A stretch of DNA of 64,000 bases from Massilia sp. R2A-15 (GCF_030704305.1 NZ_CP131935.1:620001-684000), one strand, 5' to 3'. Positions 47,359 to 56,552 are shown, counted from the stretch's first letter. A program made the numbers and translations. Notes: generated by a model not told the origin, from the letters alone.

Positions 47359-47426
47359 ACTGCGTCAGCTGCCCGATGCCTGCATCGGGCCCATTCACGC
47401 AGCATTGAGTTCGAGCAAGCCGCCCA

Positions 47427-47747
47427 ATGGCCGAGTCCCCGCAAATCAAGAACGAGTTTTTCATTCTTGGCGTCACCAGCGACGGCAAGCAGTTTCGTCC
47501 GAGCGACTGGGCCGAGCGCCTGTGCGGCGCGATGTCCTGCTTCCAGCCGCAGGGCGGCCGCAATTCCCACCTGCAGTTTTCCCCGTACGTGCAGCCGACC
47601 CTGCTCGAAGGCGTGAAAGCCGTCGCGGTCGACAGCGCGCTGAAGGAGATCGAGCCGCTGGCCTACCACTTCGTCTGCAATTTCGCCAAGGACAACGATT
47701 TGCAGGTGATCGAAGCCTGCATCCTGCCCGAAGCCGGCGTCGCCTGA
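47427..47747 (+). CDS. DUF3579 domain protein
   Basis: 106 aa. The whole protein matches DUF3579, including FFILGVTSDGKQFRPSDWAE, LCGAMSCF and PTLLEGVKAVAVDSALKEIE. The family is found almost only in betaproteobacteria. The function is unknown. The protein is soluble and shows no signal or catalytic motif. Confidence 0.9.
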   Translation: MAESPQIKNEFFILGVTSDGKQFRPSDWAERLCGAMSCFQPQGGRNSHLQFSPYVQPTLLEGVKAVAVDSALKEIEPLAYHFVCNFAKDNDLQVIEACILPEAGVA

Positions 47748-47750
47748 GAT

Positions 47751-47850
47751 GTCGTGCCTGCGCAGGCAGGCACCCATGCTGAGCACGCTGCACCTCTCTG
47801 CTAATTCAGAATCGGTACCAGCCAAGGGGGGCGCCGAGCCCTGGTACGAC
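47751..47850. repeat. Type-2 CGTCGT hairpin repeat
   Basis: Left arm GTCGTGCCTGCGCAGGCAGG; right end CCCTGGTACGAC; inner CCCATGCTGAG. The right side is degenerate. It separates the DUF3579 and CBS genes. Confidence 0.72.
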
Positions 47851-47922
47851 AATCAGGACAGTTGCCATCCTCCCCAATCGCGCTATGCTGAAAGCAGGCG
47901 TCCATCACCCGGGGAGAGCACC

Positions 47923-48372
47923 ATGCACATCGGCGAAATCTGCACGATCAACACCATCTTCTGCAAACGCGACGAGACCGTCCAGGCGGCCGCGCTGCTG
48001 ATGCGAACCCACCACGTCGGCGACCTCGTTGTCGTCGACCAGCCCAATGGCGAGCCGGTCCCGGTGGGCATCGTCACCGACCGCGACATCGTCGTCTCCG
48101 TCATCGCGCTCGAACTCGACCCGGCCAGCCTGCTGGTGGGCGACATCATGAGCGACGACCTGCTGACCTGTAACCAGGGCGACGACGTGTACGAGACCAT
48201 CGAGCGCATGCGCCTTCGCGGCATCCGCCGCGTGCCGGTGCTGAACGCGAATGGCGGCCTGGCCGGCATCGTCAGCGCCGACGACATGCTCGGCTTCCTG
48301 GCCGAGGAGATGGGCGAACTGGCGCGCATCGCGCCGCACCAGCAGTCGCAGGAGAAGCGCGCCCGCCATTGA
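47923..48372 (+). CDS. CBS-domain pair protein
   Basis: 149 aa from the ATG at 47923, with GGGGAGAG 5 bp upstream. It has two CBS repeats (about 8-65 and 78-135): GEPVPVGIVTDRDIVVSVIA ends the first and RRVPVLNANGGLAGIVSADD the second. CBS pairs bind adenine nucleotides and serve as energy sensors, usually for a partner enzyme or channel, but none is attached or adjacent here. A type-3 repeat cluster follows. Confidence 0.9.
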   Translation: MHIGEICTINTIFCKRDETVQAAALLMRTHHVGDLVVVDQPNGEPVPVGIVTDRDIVVSVIALELDPASLLVGDIMSDDLLTCNQGDDVYETIERMRLRGIRRVPVLNANGGLAGIVSADDMLGFLAEEMGELARIAPHQQSQEKRARH

Positions 48373-48378
48373 GGGGTA

Positions 48379-48458
48379 GGGGTCTGACCCGGGGTGAGGG
48401 TCAGACCCCGGTTTTCAGCATCCACACCCGGGTCCGACCCCAAAAACGGGTCAGACCC
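48379..48458. repeat. Type-3 GGGGTCTGACC repeats
   Basis: Several short units (GGGGTCTGACCC at about 48379, GGGTCAGACCCC at about 48398, GGGTCCGACCCC at about 48430, GGGTCAGACCCC at about 48447) between the CBS and M16 genes. Confidence 0.75.
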
Positions 48459-48496
48459 CATGCTAATATCCGCATACTTCACCACTGCGAGATAGC

Positions 48497-51208
48497 ATGA
48501 ATCCATTCCGTTTGACGCTGGGCGCCTGCGTCCTGTTCGTCGCCGCCGGCGCCAGCGCGCTACCCCTGCCCAAAGGCGTCATTCAGGGTCCGTCCGTCGA
48601 AGGCATCACCGAATACAAACTGCCGAACGGCCTGAAGGTGCTGCTGTTCCCCGACGCCTCCAAGCCCACCGTCACCGTCAACGTCACCTACCTGGTCGGC
48701 TCGCGCCACGAGAACTACGGCGAGACCGGCATGGCGCACCTGCTCGAACACCTGATGTTCAAGGGCGCCACGCACAACCGCGCCATCACCGAGCAGTTCT
48801 CCGCGCGCGGCATGCAGTTCAACGGCACCACCTCGCTCGACCGCACCAACTACTACGAGGTGTTCCAGGCCGGCGGCGACAACCTGGAATGGGCGCTGCA
48901 GATGGAAGCGGACCGCATGGTCCACTCCTTCATCGCGCGCAAGGACCTCGACTCCGAGATGACCGTGGTGCGCAACGAGTACGAGAGCGGCGAGAATTCG
49001 CCCACCGGCGTGCTGATGAAGCGCATGCAAAGCATCGCCTACGACTGGCACAGCTACGGCCGCGCCACCATCGGCAACCGCAGCGACATCGAGAACGTCG
49101 GCATCGGCAACCTGCAGGCGTTCTACCGCACCTGGTACCAGCCCGACAACGCGGTGCTGCTGGTGGCCGGCAAATTCGATCCGTCCAAAACGCTCGGCTT
49201 CATCGCGCAGAAGTTCGGCGCGATCCCGAAGCCGCGGCGCGAGCTGCCGAAATTCTGGACGGTCGAGCCGATCCAGGATGGCGAGCGCAGTTTCAGCGTG
49301 CGGCGCCAGGGCGACGTGCAGGTCGTCGCGCTGGCCTACAAGGTGCCGTCGTCGCTGCATGACGACAGCGACGTGCTGGCGTTCGCCTCCGACATTCTCG
49401 GCAGCGGGCCGGCCTCGCGCCTGCACAAGCTGCTGATCGACAGCGGCAAGGCGAGCGAAGTGTTCTCGTTCGGCCAGACCGGCTACGCGCCGGGCCTGCA
49501 GATCATGGGCGCGATGGTCAAGAAGGGCGCTCCGATCGAGCCGGTGCGCGCGGCGCTGACCGAAGCGGTGGAGGGCTTCGCCACCCATCCGCCCACCAGC
49601 GAAGAGATGGAGCGGGTGCGCCGCAACATCACCAACGAGATCGACAAGAGCCTGAACGACCCGCAGCAGGTGGGCGTGGCGCTGTCGGAAGCGATCGCGC
49701 TGGGCGACTGGCGCCTGTACTTCGTCGGCCGCGAGCGCGTCGCCACCATCAGCACCGCCGACGTCGTGCGCGTGTCGGCCAAATACTTCAGGCGCGACAA
49801 CCGCGTGACGGGCTTCTTCACGCCGGACGACGCGCCGCTGCGCGCCGACATTCCCGCCGCGCCGGCGGTGGCGGACTTGCTGAAGGACTTCAAGCCGAAG
49901 GCCGCGTCGCTGGTGTCGGAAGACTTCGACCCGAGCCAGGAGAACATCATGAAGCGCACGCGCCTGGTGACGGCCGGCGGCGTGAAGCTGGCGCTGCTGC
50001 CGAAGAAGAACCGCGGCGAAGCGGTGTCGGTGCAGTTCGTGCAGCACTTCGGCGACGAGCAGAACCTGTTCGGCAAGGGCATGGTGCCGGCGCTGACCGG
50101 GGCCATGCTCACGCGCGGCACGACGAAGTACAGCCGCATCGCGCTGTCCGACGAATTCGACCGCCTGCGCATGACGGGCGGGCCGCGCCATTTCGAAACC
50201 ACGCGCGCCAACCTGCCGGCGGCGCTGAAGCTGATGGCGCATGTGCTGAAGGAGCCGTCGTTCCCTGAAGCGGAATTCGAACAGCTGCGCCAGCAGGTGC
50301 TGGTGGGGATCGAGTCGAGCCGCAGCGAGCCGCAGGCGGTCGCCTCGCGCGCGCTGGCCGAACACTTCAACATCTACCCGCGCGGCGACGTGCGCGCCGC
50401 CACCACGATCGACGAGGACATCGCCAACGCGCGCGCGGCCACGCTCGAGCAGGTGAAGGCGTTCCATCGCGAGTTCTACGGCGCGGCGCCGAGCGAGCTG
50501 GCCATCGTCGGCGACTTCGACGCCGACGCCGTCGTGCCGCTGATCGACGAACTGTTCGGCCAGTGGAAGGCGCCAGCCCACGTCGCGCCGGTGCTGCGCC
50601 GCCATGCGGACGTGGCGCCGGCCAGCGCCGTGCTCGACACGCCGGACAAGGAAAACGGCTTCTTCACCGCGCGCCTGAACCTGGACCTGAACATCGACGA
50701 TCCGGACTACCCGGCGCTGATGCTGGCCAATTACATCTTCGGCGAGGGCGGGCTTAAGTCGCGCCTGATGGACCGCATCCGCCAGAAGGATGGCCTGTCG
50801 TACGGCGGCGGTTCGCAGCTTGACGCGGGCGAACTGGATCGTGCGGGCGCCTTCGAGATCAGCGCCATCGCCGCGCCGCAGAACCTGCGCAAGGTCGATG
50901 CGGCGGTGCGCGAGGAACTGGCGCGCGCCGTGAAGGGCGGATTTACGGCGGCCGAGCTGGCCGCCGCCAAGTCCGGCCTGATGCAGCAGCGCCTGCAGAC
51001 GCGCGCCGAGGACGCCGCGCTGGCGGGCGGATGGGCCGCTTACCTATACCGCGGCAAGACGTTCGAATGGAGCCGCCAGTTCGAGCAGAAACTGGTCGCG
51101 GTCACGCTGCCGCAGCTGAATGCGGCCTTCCGCAAGGCGATCGACCCGGCGAAACTCTCCGTTGTGATGGCGGGCGATCAGCAAAAGGCCAAACTCGCAA
51201 CAAAATAG
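48497..51208 (+). CDS. M16 family zinc metallopeptidase (insulinase-like)
   Basis: 903 aa, exported: residues 1-22 form a signal peptide. Two M16 halves are present. The first has the inverted zinc motif HLLEH at 81-85 in GMAHLLEHLMFKGATHNR, with a distal Glu in TVVRNEYESGENSPTG. The second half (from about 470) lacks the motif and is the inactive partner needed to form the closed chamber. The size matches the single-chain pitrilysin-like class. It degrades unfolded peptides, here probably in the periplasm. Confidence 0.94.
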   Translation: MNPFRLTLGACVLFVAAGASALPLPKGVIQGPSVEGITEYKLPNGLKVLLFPDASKPTVTVNVTYLVGSRHENYGETGMAHLLEHLMFKGATHNRAITEQFSARGMQFNGTTSLDRTNYYEVFQAGGDNLEWALQMEADRMVHSFIARKDLDSEMTVVRNEYESGENSPTGVLMKRMQSIAYDWHSYGRATIGNRSDIENVGIGNLQAFYRTWYQPDNAVLLVAGKFDPSKTLGFIAQKFGAIPKPRRELPKFWTVEPIQDGERSFSVRRQGDVQVVALAYKVPSSLHDDSDVLAFASDILGSGPASRLHKLLIDSGKASEVFSFGQTGYAPGLQIMGAMVKKGAPIEPVRAALTEAVEGFATHPPTSEEMERVRRNITNEIDKSLNDPQQVGVALSEAIALGDWRLYFVGRERVATISTADVVRVSAKYFRRDNRVTGFFTPDDAPLRADIPAAPAVADLLKDFKPKAASLVSEDFDPSQENIMKRTRLVTAGGVKLALLPKKNRGEAVSVQFVQHFGDEQNLFGKGMVPALTGAMLTRGTTKYSRIALSDEFDRLRMTGGPRHFETTRANLPAALKLMAHVLKEPSFPEAEFEQLRQQVLVGIESSRSEPQAVASRALAEHFNIYPRGDVRAATTIDEDIANARAATLEQVKAFHREFYGAAPSELAIVGDFDADAVVPLIDELFGQWKAPAHVAPVLRRHADVAPASAVLDTPDKENGFFTARLNLDLNIDDPDYPALMLANYIFGEGGLKSRLMDRIRQKDGLSYGGGSQLDAGELDRAGAFEISAIAAPQNLRKVDAAVREELARAVKGGFTAAELAAAKSGLMQQRLQTRAEDAALAGGWAAYLYRGKTFEWSRQFEQKLVAVTLPQLNAAFRKAIDPAKLSVVMAGDQQKAKLATK

Positions 51209-51319
51209 TGCAAATCGCATAACTCAATTGCACTGCTTTGTTTGCCTGATTGTTCATGGCGAAGTACAATGTTGCCTTGAGGCAGCATTTGCTTCCTATG
51301 TTCAATAACGGAGTGCGGA

Positions 51320-52105
51320 ATGGTCGGCAAGAACAAGGTCCAACAGGAAAAGGCGTTTGAAGGCAAGGTAGCGATGGTGACGGGAGCGGCGGGCGGCATC
51401 GGCCGCGCCACGGCGCTGGCGTTCGGCCGCGCCGGCGCCTGCGTCGTGGTGGCCGACATGTCGGTCGACGGCGGCCACGCGACCGCGGCGATGATCGTCG
51501 AAGCCGGCGGCAAGGCGCTGTTCGTGCAGACCAACGTCACGCGCGCCAACGAAGTCGAGGCGCTGATCGACAAGACCGTGTCCTACTACGGCAAGCTCGA
51601 TTGCGCCTTCAACAATGCCGGAATCGAAGAAGAGTACCTGCACCTGGCCGACACCGACGAAGCGATGTTCGACCGCATCATGAACGTCAACGTCAAGGGC
51701 GCGTGGCTGTGCATGAAGTACCAGCTGCGCCAGATGGTCAAGCAGGGCAACGGCGCGATCGTCAATACCGCGTCGGTGGCCGGCCTGGTGGGCGCGCCGA
51801 CGCAGGCGATCTACGCGGCCAGCAAGCACGCGGTGGTCGGCATGACCAAGACCGCCGCGGCCGAATACGGCCGTTCGGGCATCCGCATCAACAGCGTCTG
51901 CCCTGGCGTGATCAACACGCCGATGCTGGCGCGCGCGCTCGAGCGCGAGCCGTCGCGCCAGAAGTCGTTGCGCAACCTGTATCCGATCGGGCGCTTCGGC
52001 GAGGCGAACGAAATCGCCAATGCGGCCTTGTGGCTGTGTTCCGAGCAGGCGTCGTTCGTGACCGGGCACCAGCTGACCGTCGATGGCGGCCTCACCGCAA
52101 TCTGA
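51320..52105 (+). CDS. SDR-family NAD(P)-dependent oxidoreductase
   Basis: 261 aa from the ATG at 51320 with GGAG 6 bp upstream. It is a classical short-chain dehydrogenase: cofactor loop VTGAAGGIGRA (about 20-30), an acidic residue after strand 2 (VVVADMS) that favours NAD(H), NNAG at about 100, and the catalytic pair in YAASKHA. It ends in TVDGGLTAI. The substrate is unknown. No operon partners. Confidence 0.93.
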   Translation: MVGKNKVQQEKAFEGKVAMVTGAAGGIGRATALAFGRAGACVVVADMSVDGGHATAAMIVEAGGKALFVQTNVTRANEVEALIDKTVSYYGKLDCAFNNAGIEEEYLHLADTDEAMFDRIMNVNVKGAWLCMKYQLRQMVKQGNGAIVNTASVAGLVGAPTQAIYAASKHAVVGMTKTAAAEYGRSGIRINSVCPGVINTPMLARALEREPSRQKSLRNLYPIGRFGEANEIANAALWLCSEQASFVTGHQLTVDGGLTAI

Positions 52106-52113
52106 TTCAACAT

Positions 52114-52140
52114 GGGGGCAGGTCCGCCGGACCTGACCCC
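52114..52140. repeat. Type-1 GGGG...CCCC palindrome
   Basis: GGGGGCAGGTCC-GCC-GGACCTGACCCC, slightly degenerate at the left end, between the SDR gene and an exported-protein gene. Confidence 0.78.
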
Positions 52141-52235
52141 GCCACCGCTTCCTCTTGTGGCCTCTCCGAACGGCAATGTTGCAGGGATGGAACGGCACAT
52201 ATAATTGCACGAATGTAAAATTCGCGGAGGTTCAA

Positions 52236-52982
52236 GTGCCACGCTTCATTCCGATCGCATTCGCCGTTTTCGCCTGCGGGACCAGCGCACTGCTGCACGC
52301 GCAGACCCTGGAGCGCCCCCTCATCAAGGAAGGGGACCGGTGGGTATATTCAGTGCGTTCCGAAGAGCCCAAAGGTGGCATCCTGACCGCATCAACGCGC
52401 AAATTCGAAGGCGCCGTGACGCGCGTTGGATCGCATGCGTTCATCCTCGCTCGCAAGGCGACGGACAGTAACCTTCCGGCCCGTGAGGTCAACATGAACC
52501 TGGACTGGAGTGTCAGCCGGATCGTGAGCGGGAAGGATGTCGTCACGGGCCTGCCTTTCGATTTTCCGCTCAAGCCAGGCAGGACATGGGACACGGATTC
52601 AGCCGACCAGCATCCGAATCCGCTCGTGAAGACACTCCGGAACAAGCAGCACTACACGGTGCTCGGGTGGGAACAGGTCACCGTCCCGGCGGGCACGTTC
52701 AAGGCGCTGAAGATCGAAATGGAAGGCGAGTGGAGCAAGGAATTCGAGCCGCAGGGCGCCTCCGCCACCAGTGCGGTGCAAAACGGTCCCAATGGAGCGA
52801 GCATCGCGATGCATTCCCAGGGCGCCCGCACACCCGATCCGACCAGCGGCCGGCTCTACAAGCTCACCTGGTACGTTCCCGAGGTCAAGCGCGAGGTGAA
52901 GATGCTGTCGGAAGACTACGATCAGTACGGGGCGGTCCAGCATCGCACGACCGCTGAACTGGATAGTTTTTCGGTGAATTGA
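52236..52982 (+). CDS. Exported protein of unknown function
   Basis: 248 aa from the GTG at 52236; GCGGAGG lies 5 bp upstream and ATG readings further upstream have no ribosome site. Residues 1-22 form a signal peptide (PRFIPIAFAVFACGTSALLH). The mature part is beta-rich with many Lys and Thr, and contains LPFDFPLKPGRTWDTD and GWEQVTVPAGTFKALKIEME, which recall DUF3108-like periplasmic lipocalin-type proteins, but I do not assign the family. No neighbours on the same strand. Confidence 0.78.
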   Translation: MPRFIPIAFAVFACGTSALLHAQTLERPLIKEGDRWVYSVRSEEPKGGILTASTRKFEGAVTRVGSHAFILARKATDSNLPAREVNMNLDWSVSRIVSGKDVVTGLPFDFPLKPGRTWDTDSADQHPNPLVKTLRNKQHYTVLGWEQVTVPAGTFKALKIEMEGEWSKEFEPQGASATSAVQNGPNGASIAMHSQGARTPDPTSGRLYKLTWYVPEVKREVKMLSEDYDQYGAVQHRTTAELDSFSVN

Positions 52983-53036
52983 ACGGCGCGAGATCGCTCA
53001 GCGAAGCTCGGCCAATCTGGCGAGCTCAATTCTGAC

Positions 53037-53063
53037 GGGGTCTGGTCCTGCGGACCTGACCCC
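53037..53063. repeat. Type-1 GGGGTC palindrome
   Basis: A copy in the same orientation as 34098 (GGGGTCTGGTCC...GACCCC), between convergent genes. Confidence 0.82.
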
Positions 53064-53101
53064 ATTCTGCGCTCCACGTACGCGGGCTCCGGCTCCTTCC
53101 T

Positions 53102-53788
53102 TCATTCGCCCGACGCGTCACGGTCTTCCAGAGCCCGGCGAGCGGTCGCTTCGCGCGTGATGGCGCCGGGGATCGCGATCTCGCGCTGCGCGAGTTCACG
53201 CATTTCGTCCGGGGCAATCCCCGCCAGCGCCGCGGTGCGCAGGGCATCCGCTTCTCCTCCCCGGCCCAAGCCCCGCAAAGTCGCCTCGCACAGGCGGACG
53301 TTACGCATGAAATTCGACAGCTCGGCCGCAAGCCGCGGCGCCGCGCCCTCTGGCGGAAAAAGCGGCAGGGTCAAGGCCAGTTCATTCACGAAATCGAGGT
53401 CGTCGAGCGGGTTCGACAGATAGCGTTCAGCCAGCGCGAAATCGCGGGCTTCGACAATCGCGGGCAGGGCGCGATAGGCATGGCGACGCGCCAGGTCCGG
53501 CATCAGCGCCTCGAACTGGCGGAACACTTCGTAGGTCGACCGCGAGTCCTTGAGTATGTCGTTCATTCCGGCGACGGCTTCGAAACGGGAGCGCGGCCAG
53601 CGCTGATCGGCGCTGTAGATCTGGTCGCCATCCAGGAGTTTGCGCACTTGGCGGTCGCGCATGCGCGTCAAGGCCTCGCGCGCCGCGGGGTGGGCCGGCG
53701 CCAGCAACTCCCACAGGAACGTCGCCATGAAATGACTCGCGGCGACACCTGGTGCGAGTTCGCCGTCGTCGTCGTACAGAGACATCAA
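53102..53788 (-). CDS. Helical protein of unknown function, possibly 5'-truncated
   Basis: 228 aa as called from the first usable start at 53788. The protein-like reading continues upstream for about 27 codons (ending ARDEGRDDDALRHL) to a TGA with no ATG, GTG or TTG codon except the TTG at 53788, and no ribosome site is visible. The gene may therefore have lost its true start by a small indel near 53850. The body is helical and Arg/Ala/Leu-rich, resembling tetratricopeptide-like hypothetical proteins. Family unknown. Confidence 0.65.
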   Translation of the reverse strand: MMSLYDDDGELAPGVAASHFMATFLWELLAPAHPAAREALTRMRDRQVRKLLDGDQIYSADQRWPRSRFEAVAGMNDILKDSRSTYEVFRQFEALMPDLARRHAYRALPAIVEARDFALAERYLSNPLDDLDFVNELALTLPLFPPEGAAPRLAAELSNFMRNVRLCEATLRGLGRGGEADALRTAALAGIAPDEMRELAQREIAIPGAITREATARRALEDRDASGE

Positions 53789-53911
53789 ATGGCGCAGAGC
53801 GTCGTCGTCGCGGCCTTCATCCCTTGCCGTGAAGGCGTCCTGCAGGATGGGGTCATTCGCGGTCTTCGGTCACCAGTTCTTTGCAAGGGAAGGGTAAAGC
53901 GATCGCTGATT

Positions 53912-54214
53912 TTACCCTTTGGCCCGAAGTTTGTTGATGCCGGCGCTTATCCAAATCACGACGCCCAAAATCGACAGCGGTGTCAGAAAAATCAGCGGCA
54001 TCATCAGGCCGGGCCGACGGCTGGCGACATAACTGCAGACGACATTGACCAGGACCGGGAAGAGCAGCCGGACAGCCGCATACCGGTTCAGCCGCACAAT
54101 GTCCGCCGGTGCGCCGTAGTCGACAAAGTTGAGCAGCTTGAGATGCGGTACAAAATAAAGCAGTGCGCAAATGACGAGAAGCACGCACGCGAAAATCAGG
54201 AAGATGTCGGGCAT
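53912..54214 (-). CDS. Small membrane protein of unknown function
   Basis: 100 aa with three hydrophobic segments (about 3-22, 49-64 and 72-92) and a basic ending (NKLRAKG). AAAGAG lies about 8 bp upstream of the ATG, a moderate ribosome site. I do not recognise a family. It sits between the helical unknown gene and the exported hydrolase gene on the same strand, with gaps of 123 and 62 bp. Confidence 0.65.
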   Translation of the reverse strand: MPDIFLIFACVLLVICALLYFVPHLKLLNFVDYGAPADIVRLNRYAAVRLLFPVLVNVVCSYVASRRPGLMMPLIFLTPLSILGVVIWISAGINKLRAKG

Positions 54215-54276
54215 TTTGGTGCTCTTTCGATGGACATCGTTACCCAGGGCGACAACCGCCGCCCTGGTCTTGACTT

Positions 54277-55281
54277 CTATTTGATCTGGCCGAGCACCTC
54301 CAGCACGGCCGCGGTTACCGCCGCCGGCTGCTGGTCCTGGATCGTGTGCGACGCGCCGGGTACCACGCGCTGTTTCCCGCGGGTGGACAAGGCGGCGAGC
54401 TCCTTGTGGATCTTTTCGTTTTCGTCTTCCGTCGCCTTGTTGAGGGCGCTTTGCGGTTGGCCAGGCACGGCGTACGGGCTGACGCCGCGGGTCAGCACCA
54501 GCAGCGGAAGGTCGCCGAACGGCTTGCGCAGGGCGCGCAGCTGGTCGTCGCTGGTGTCGATGGCATTGAATTCGTCGGCGCGAGTGCGCCAGTAAGAGGG
54601 CGTCATCTCGGCTTTCTGGACCACTTTGCCCAGCTCCGGCCCGTAAAATTCAGGAGGGTTGCCAATGCAGTTGGAGAAGGCTTCGCTGCCCGCCTTGAAA
54701 CCCTTCTGCGCTTCGCTTGCACAATACTGATCCTGCTGCTTGACCATTGCGTAGATCTGTTTGATCTTGCCGCCGGTGGCCTTGTCGAGCCGCGCCGTTT
54801 CATTTTCCGTTTGCGGCTCGACCAGCACCAGGCCCTTCACCTGTTCGGGATAACGGTACGCATACACTTGCACATTGGCGCCGCCCAGCGAATTGCCGAC
54901 CAGCAGATACGGAGGCTTGATGCCCGCCGCGTCCAGCGCCTTGTGCAAGTCCTCGACTGCGTTGGCGGACGTATTTGGGCGCGGCGACGGATCGCTGAAG
55001 CCGAGGCCGGCGCGGTCGTAGACGCAGGCGCGCGTATGCCGGGCCACTTCGGGCTGCACTTTGAACCAAGCCCAGCCGCCGTCACCGGAGGGCGAGTCGA
55101 ACACCACGGTGGTGGCGCCTTTGCCGCTGCAGTACAGGTGAAGCTTGCGGCCGCCGATGTCGACGCGCTGATGGGGAGTGGCGAAAACGGCAGCCGTGGA
55201 GGCGGCTTCCGCTGTCGGGATGAAAATCGGAGCGCCGGCCAACAGCGCGATACACCAACGGGAGAGCTGCTTCTTCGTCAT
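54277..55281 (-). CDS. Exported alpha/beta hydrolase
   Basis: 334 aa. Residues 1-26 form a signal peptide (ALLAGAPIFIPTAEA). It has the alpha/beta-hydrolase fold with FDSPSGDGGWAW forming the oxyanion region, YDRAGLGFSDPSPRPNTS before the nucleophile, and GNSLGG with Ser131. A His in GASHTIQDQQPAAV near residue 316 completes the triad; Asp is probably in the VLTRGVS region. AAGGG precedes the ATG. It is an exported esterase or hydrolase of undefined substrate, like many lipase-like proteins. Confidence 0.88.
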   Translation of the reverse strand: MTKKQLSRWCIALLAGAPIFIPTAEAASTAAVFATPHQRVDIGGRKLHLYCSGKGATTVVFDSPSGDGGWAWFKVQPEVARHTRACVYDRAGLGFSDPSPRPNTSANAVEDLHKALDAAGIKPPYLLVGNSLGGANVQVYAYRYPEQVKGLVLVEPQTENETARLDKATGGKIKQIYAMVKQQDQYCASEAQKGFKAGSEAFSNCIGNPPEFYGPELGKVVQKAEMTPSYWRTRADEFNAIDTSDDQLRALRKPFGDLPLLVLTRGVSPYAVPGQPQSALNKATEDENEKIHKELAALSTRGKQRVVPGASHTIQDQQPAAVTAAVLEVLGQIK

Positions 55282-55440
55282 TGTGATCCCTTCAAGAAAA
55301 TCTTAACTTCCACCACGCAAATTTTCTCGATGTTACTTGGGAACTAATATTGATGCAATGACAAATGAAGGGGCGGTTTGCACTTCCGCGCTGGGAGGCG
55401 AAAAGGTTCGCGCGGTAGTGGTGGCGGGAAGAGCAAAAAT

Positions 55441-55468
55441 GGGGTCAGGTCCGCAGGACCAGAATCCG
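55441..55468. repeat. Degenerate type-1 GGGGTC palindrome
   Basis: Starts GGGGTCAGGTCCGC and ends AGGACCAGAATCC; the right end is mutated. It is 14 bp from the FMN-reductase stop codon. Confidence 0.7.
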
Positions 55469-55481
55469 GTGGCGCCGGCGC

Positions 55482-56552
55482 TTATTTCGGCCGCGGAGCC
55501 TGCAGGCGCCGGTCCGGCGCGGACAGATGGCCGGCCCGCAGCGCCTTCACCGCGGTGCCCACCGCGCGCGCCACGTTGCGCACCTCTTCCTGGAAATCGG
55601 TATCGCGGTCGAGCGCTTCATGGCTCTCCGCATACGACTCGTAGTAGCCGACGTAGCGGTCCAGCCGCGCGAAGCTGCCAGCGTCGATCAGGCCCATCCA
55701 GTCCAGCCAGTCGGACAGCCCGCGCCGCGTCGATTCGATGCCGGCGACGTCGCCGTGCACCACCAGCCCATACGCGCGGTCCTGCAGGTGCTTCGGATAA
55801 TCCCATCCCGCCAGTTCGAGCGCCTTCGCTTCCTCCACCTTTTTGCCGTGCGTAGTGGTGGGATCGGGATTGCCGCCGTCGGCGCACACCAGCCGGTCGA
55901 TCATCAGCTTGAGCACGGCCGGCGTCTGGTACCAGTACACCGGCGTCATGATGATGACGCCGTGCGCCGCCACCCACTTTTCGTAGATCTCGTTCATCCA
56001 GTCGCTGGTCTGGTGCAGCGAGTGGTTCGGATAGCAGCTGCACGGCCAGTGGCACAGCGGCATCGCGGTCGAGACGCAGCCCTTGCACGGATGGATGTGG
56101 CGGTCGTAATCGGACGTAATCAGCGACAGGTCGAGCAGGTCCACCTCCATGCCCTGCGCCTCGAGCACTTCGCGCGCCCAGCCGGTCATGCGCCAGGTCT
56201 TGGAGACCTCGCCGGGGCAGGTGCCGTCGTTGCGCGCCGAGCCGATGATGAGCAGCACGCGCGACTTGGTGGCCGGATCCTTCTGCAGCTTTTCCGCCGC
56301 GAGCAGGCGGTCGCGCGTCGCCTTCCACTCGACCGACAGGTCGTAGCCGGGATCGGCGAAGCCCGGACCGGCCTTTTCCGTAATGGGCGCCTTGTGCGAT
56401 TCCTGGTAGTTGTTCCAGGCGACTTCCTCGACACTGGCCAGTTCGGCGCCGACCTGGTCGAACGCGGGATCCATGAACGAGCGTTTGAACACCAGGTGGA
56501 ATTCGTCGCGCCCCAGCTTGTCCGGGGCTTGTCCTTTGCGCACGTCAGTCAT
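55482..56552 (-). CDS. Flavodoxin-fold NAD(P)H-dependent reductase
   Basis: 356 aa from the ATG at 56552 with AAAGG 7 bp upstream. The flavodoxin-like FMN-binding core starts at about residue 100 (VLLIIGSARNDGTC), with HPCKGCVSTAMPLCHWPCSC (a Cys-rich insertion) and TPVYWYQTPAVLKLMIDRLV. A segment of about 90 residues precedes the core and is unusual for this class. It is likely an NAD(P)H-dependent FMN reductase or quinone reductase. The Cys-rich loop could bind a metal or a second cofactor. It is preceded by a degenerate type-1 repeat. Confidence 0.83.
   Translation of the reverse strand: MTDVRKGQAPDKLGRDEFHLVFKRSFMDPAFDQVGAELASVEEVAWNNYQESHKAPITEKAGPGFADPGYDLSVEWKATRDRLLAAEKLQKDPATKSRVLLIIGSARNDGTCPGEVSKTWRMTGWAREVLEAQGMEVDLLDLSLITSDYDRHIHPCKGCVSTAMPLCHWPCSCYPNHSLHQTSDWMNEIYEKWVAAHGVIIMTPVYWYQTPAVLKLMIDRLVCADGGNPDPTTTHGKKVEEAKALELAGWDYPKHLQDRAYGLVVHGDVAGIESTRRGLSDWLDWMGLIDAGSFARLDRYVGYYESYAESHEALDRDTDFQEEVRNVARAVGTAVKALRAGHLSAPDRRLQAPRPK

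Noticed and set aside
48560..50605. 681-aa minus-strand open frame over the M16 peptidase gene
   Set aside because: Same reason: complete overlap with a gene with clear catalytic motifs, and no independent signal.
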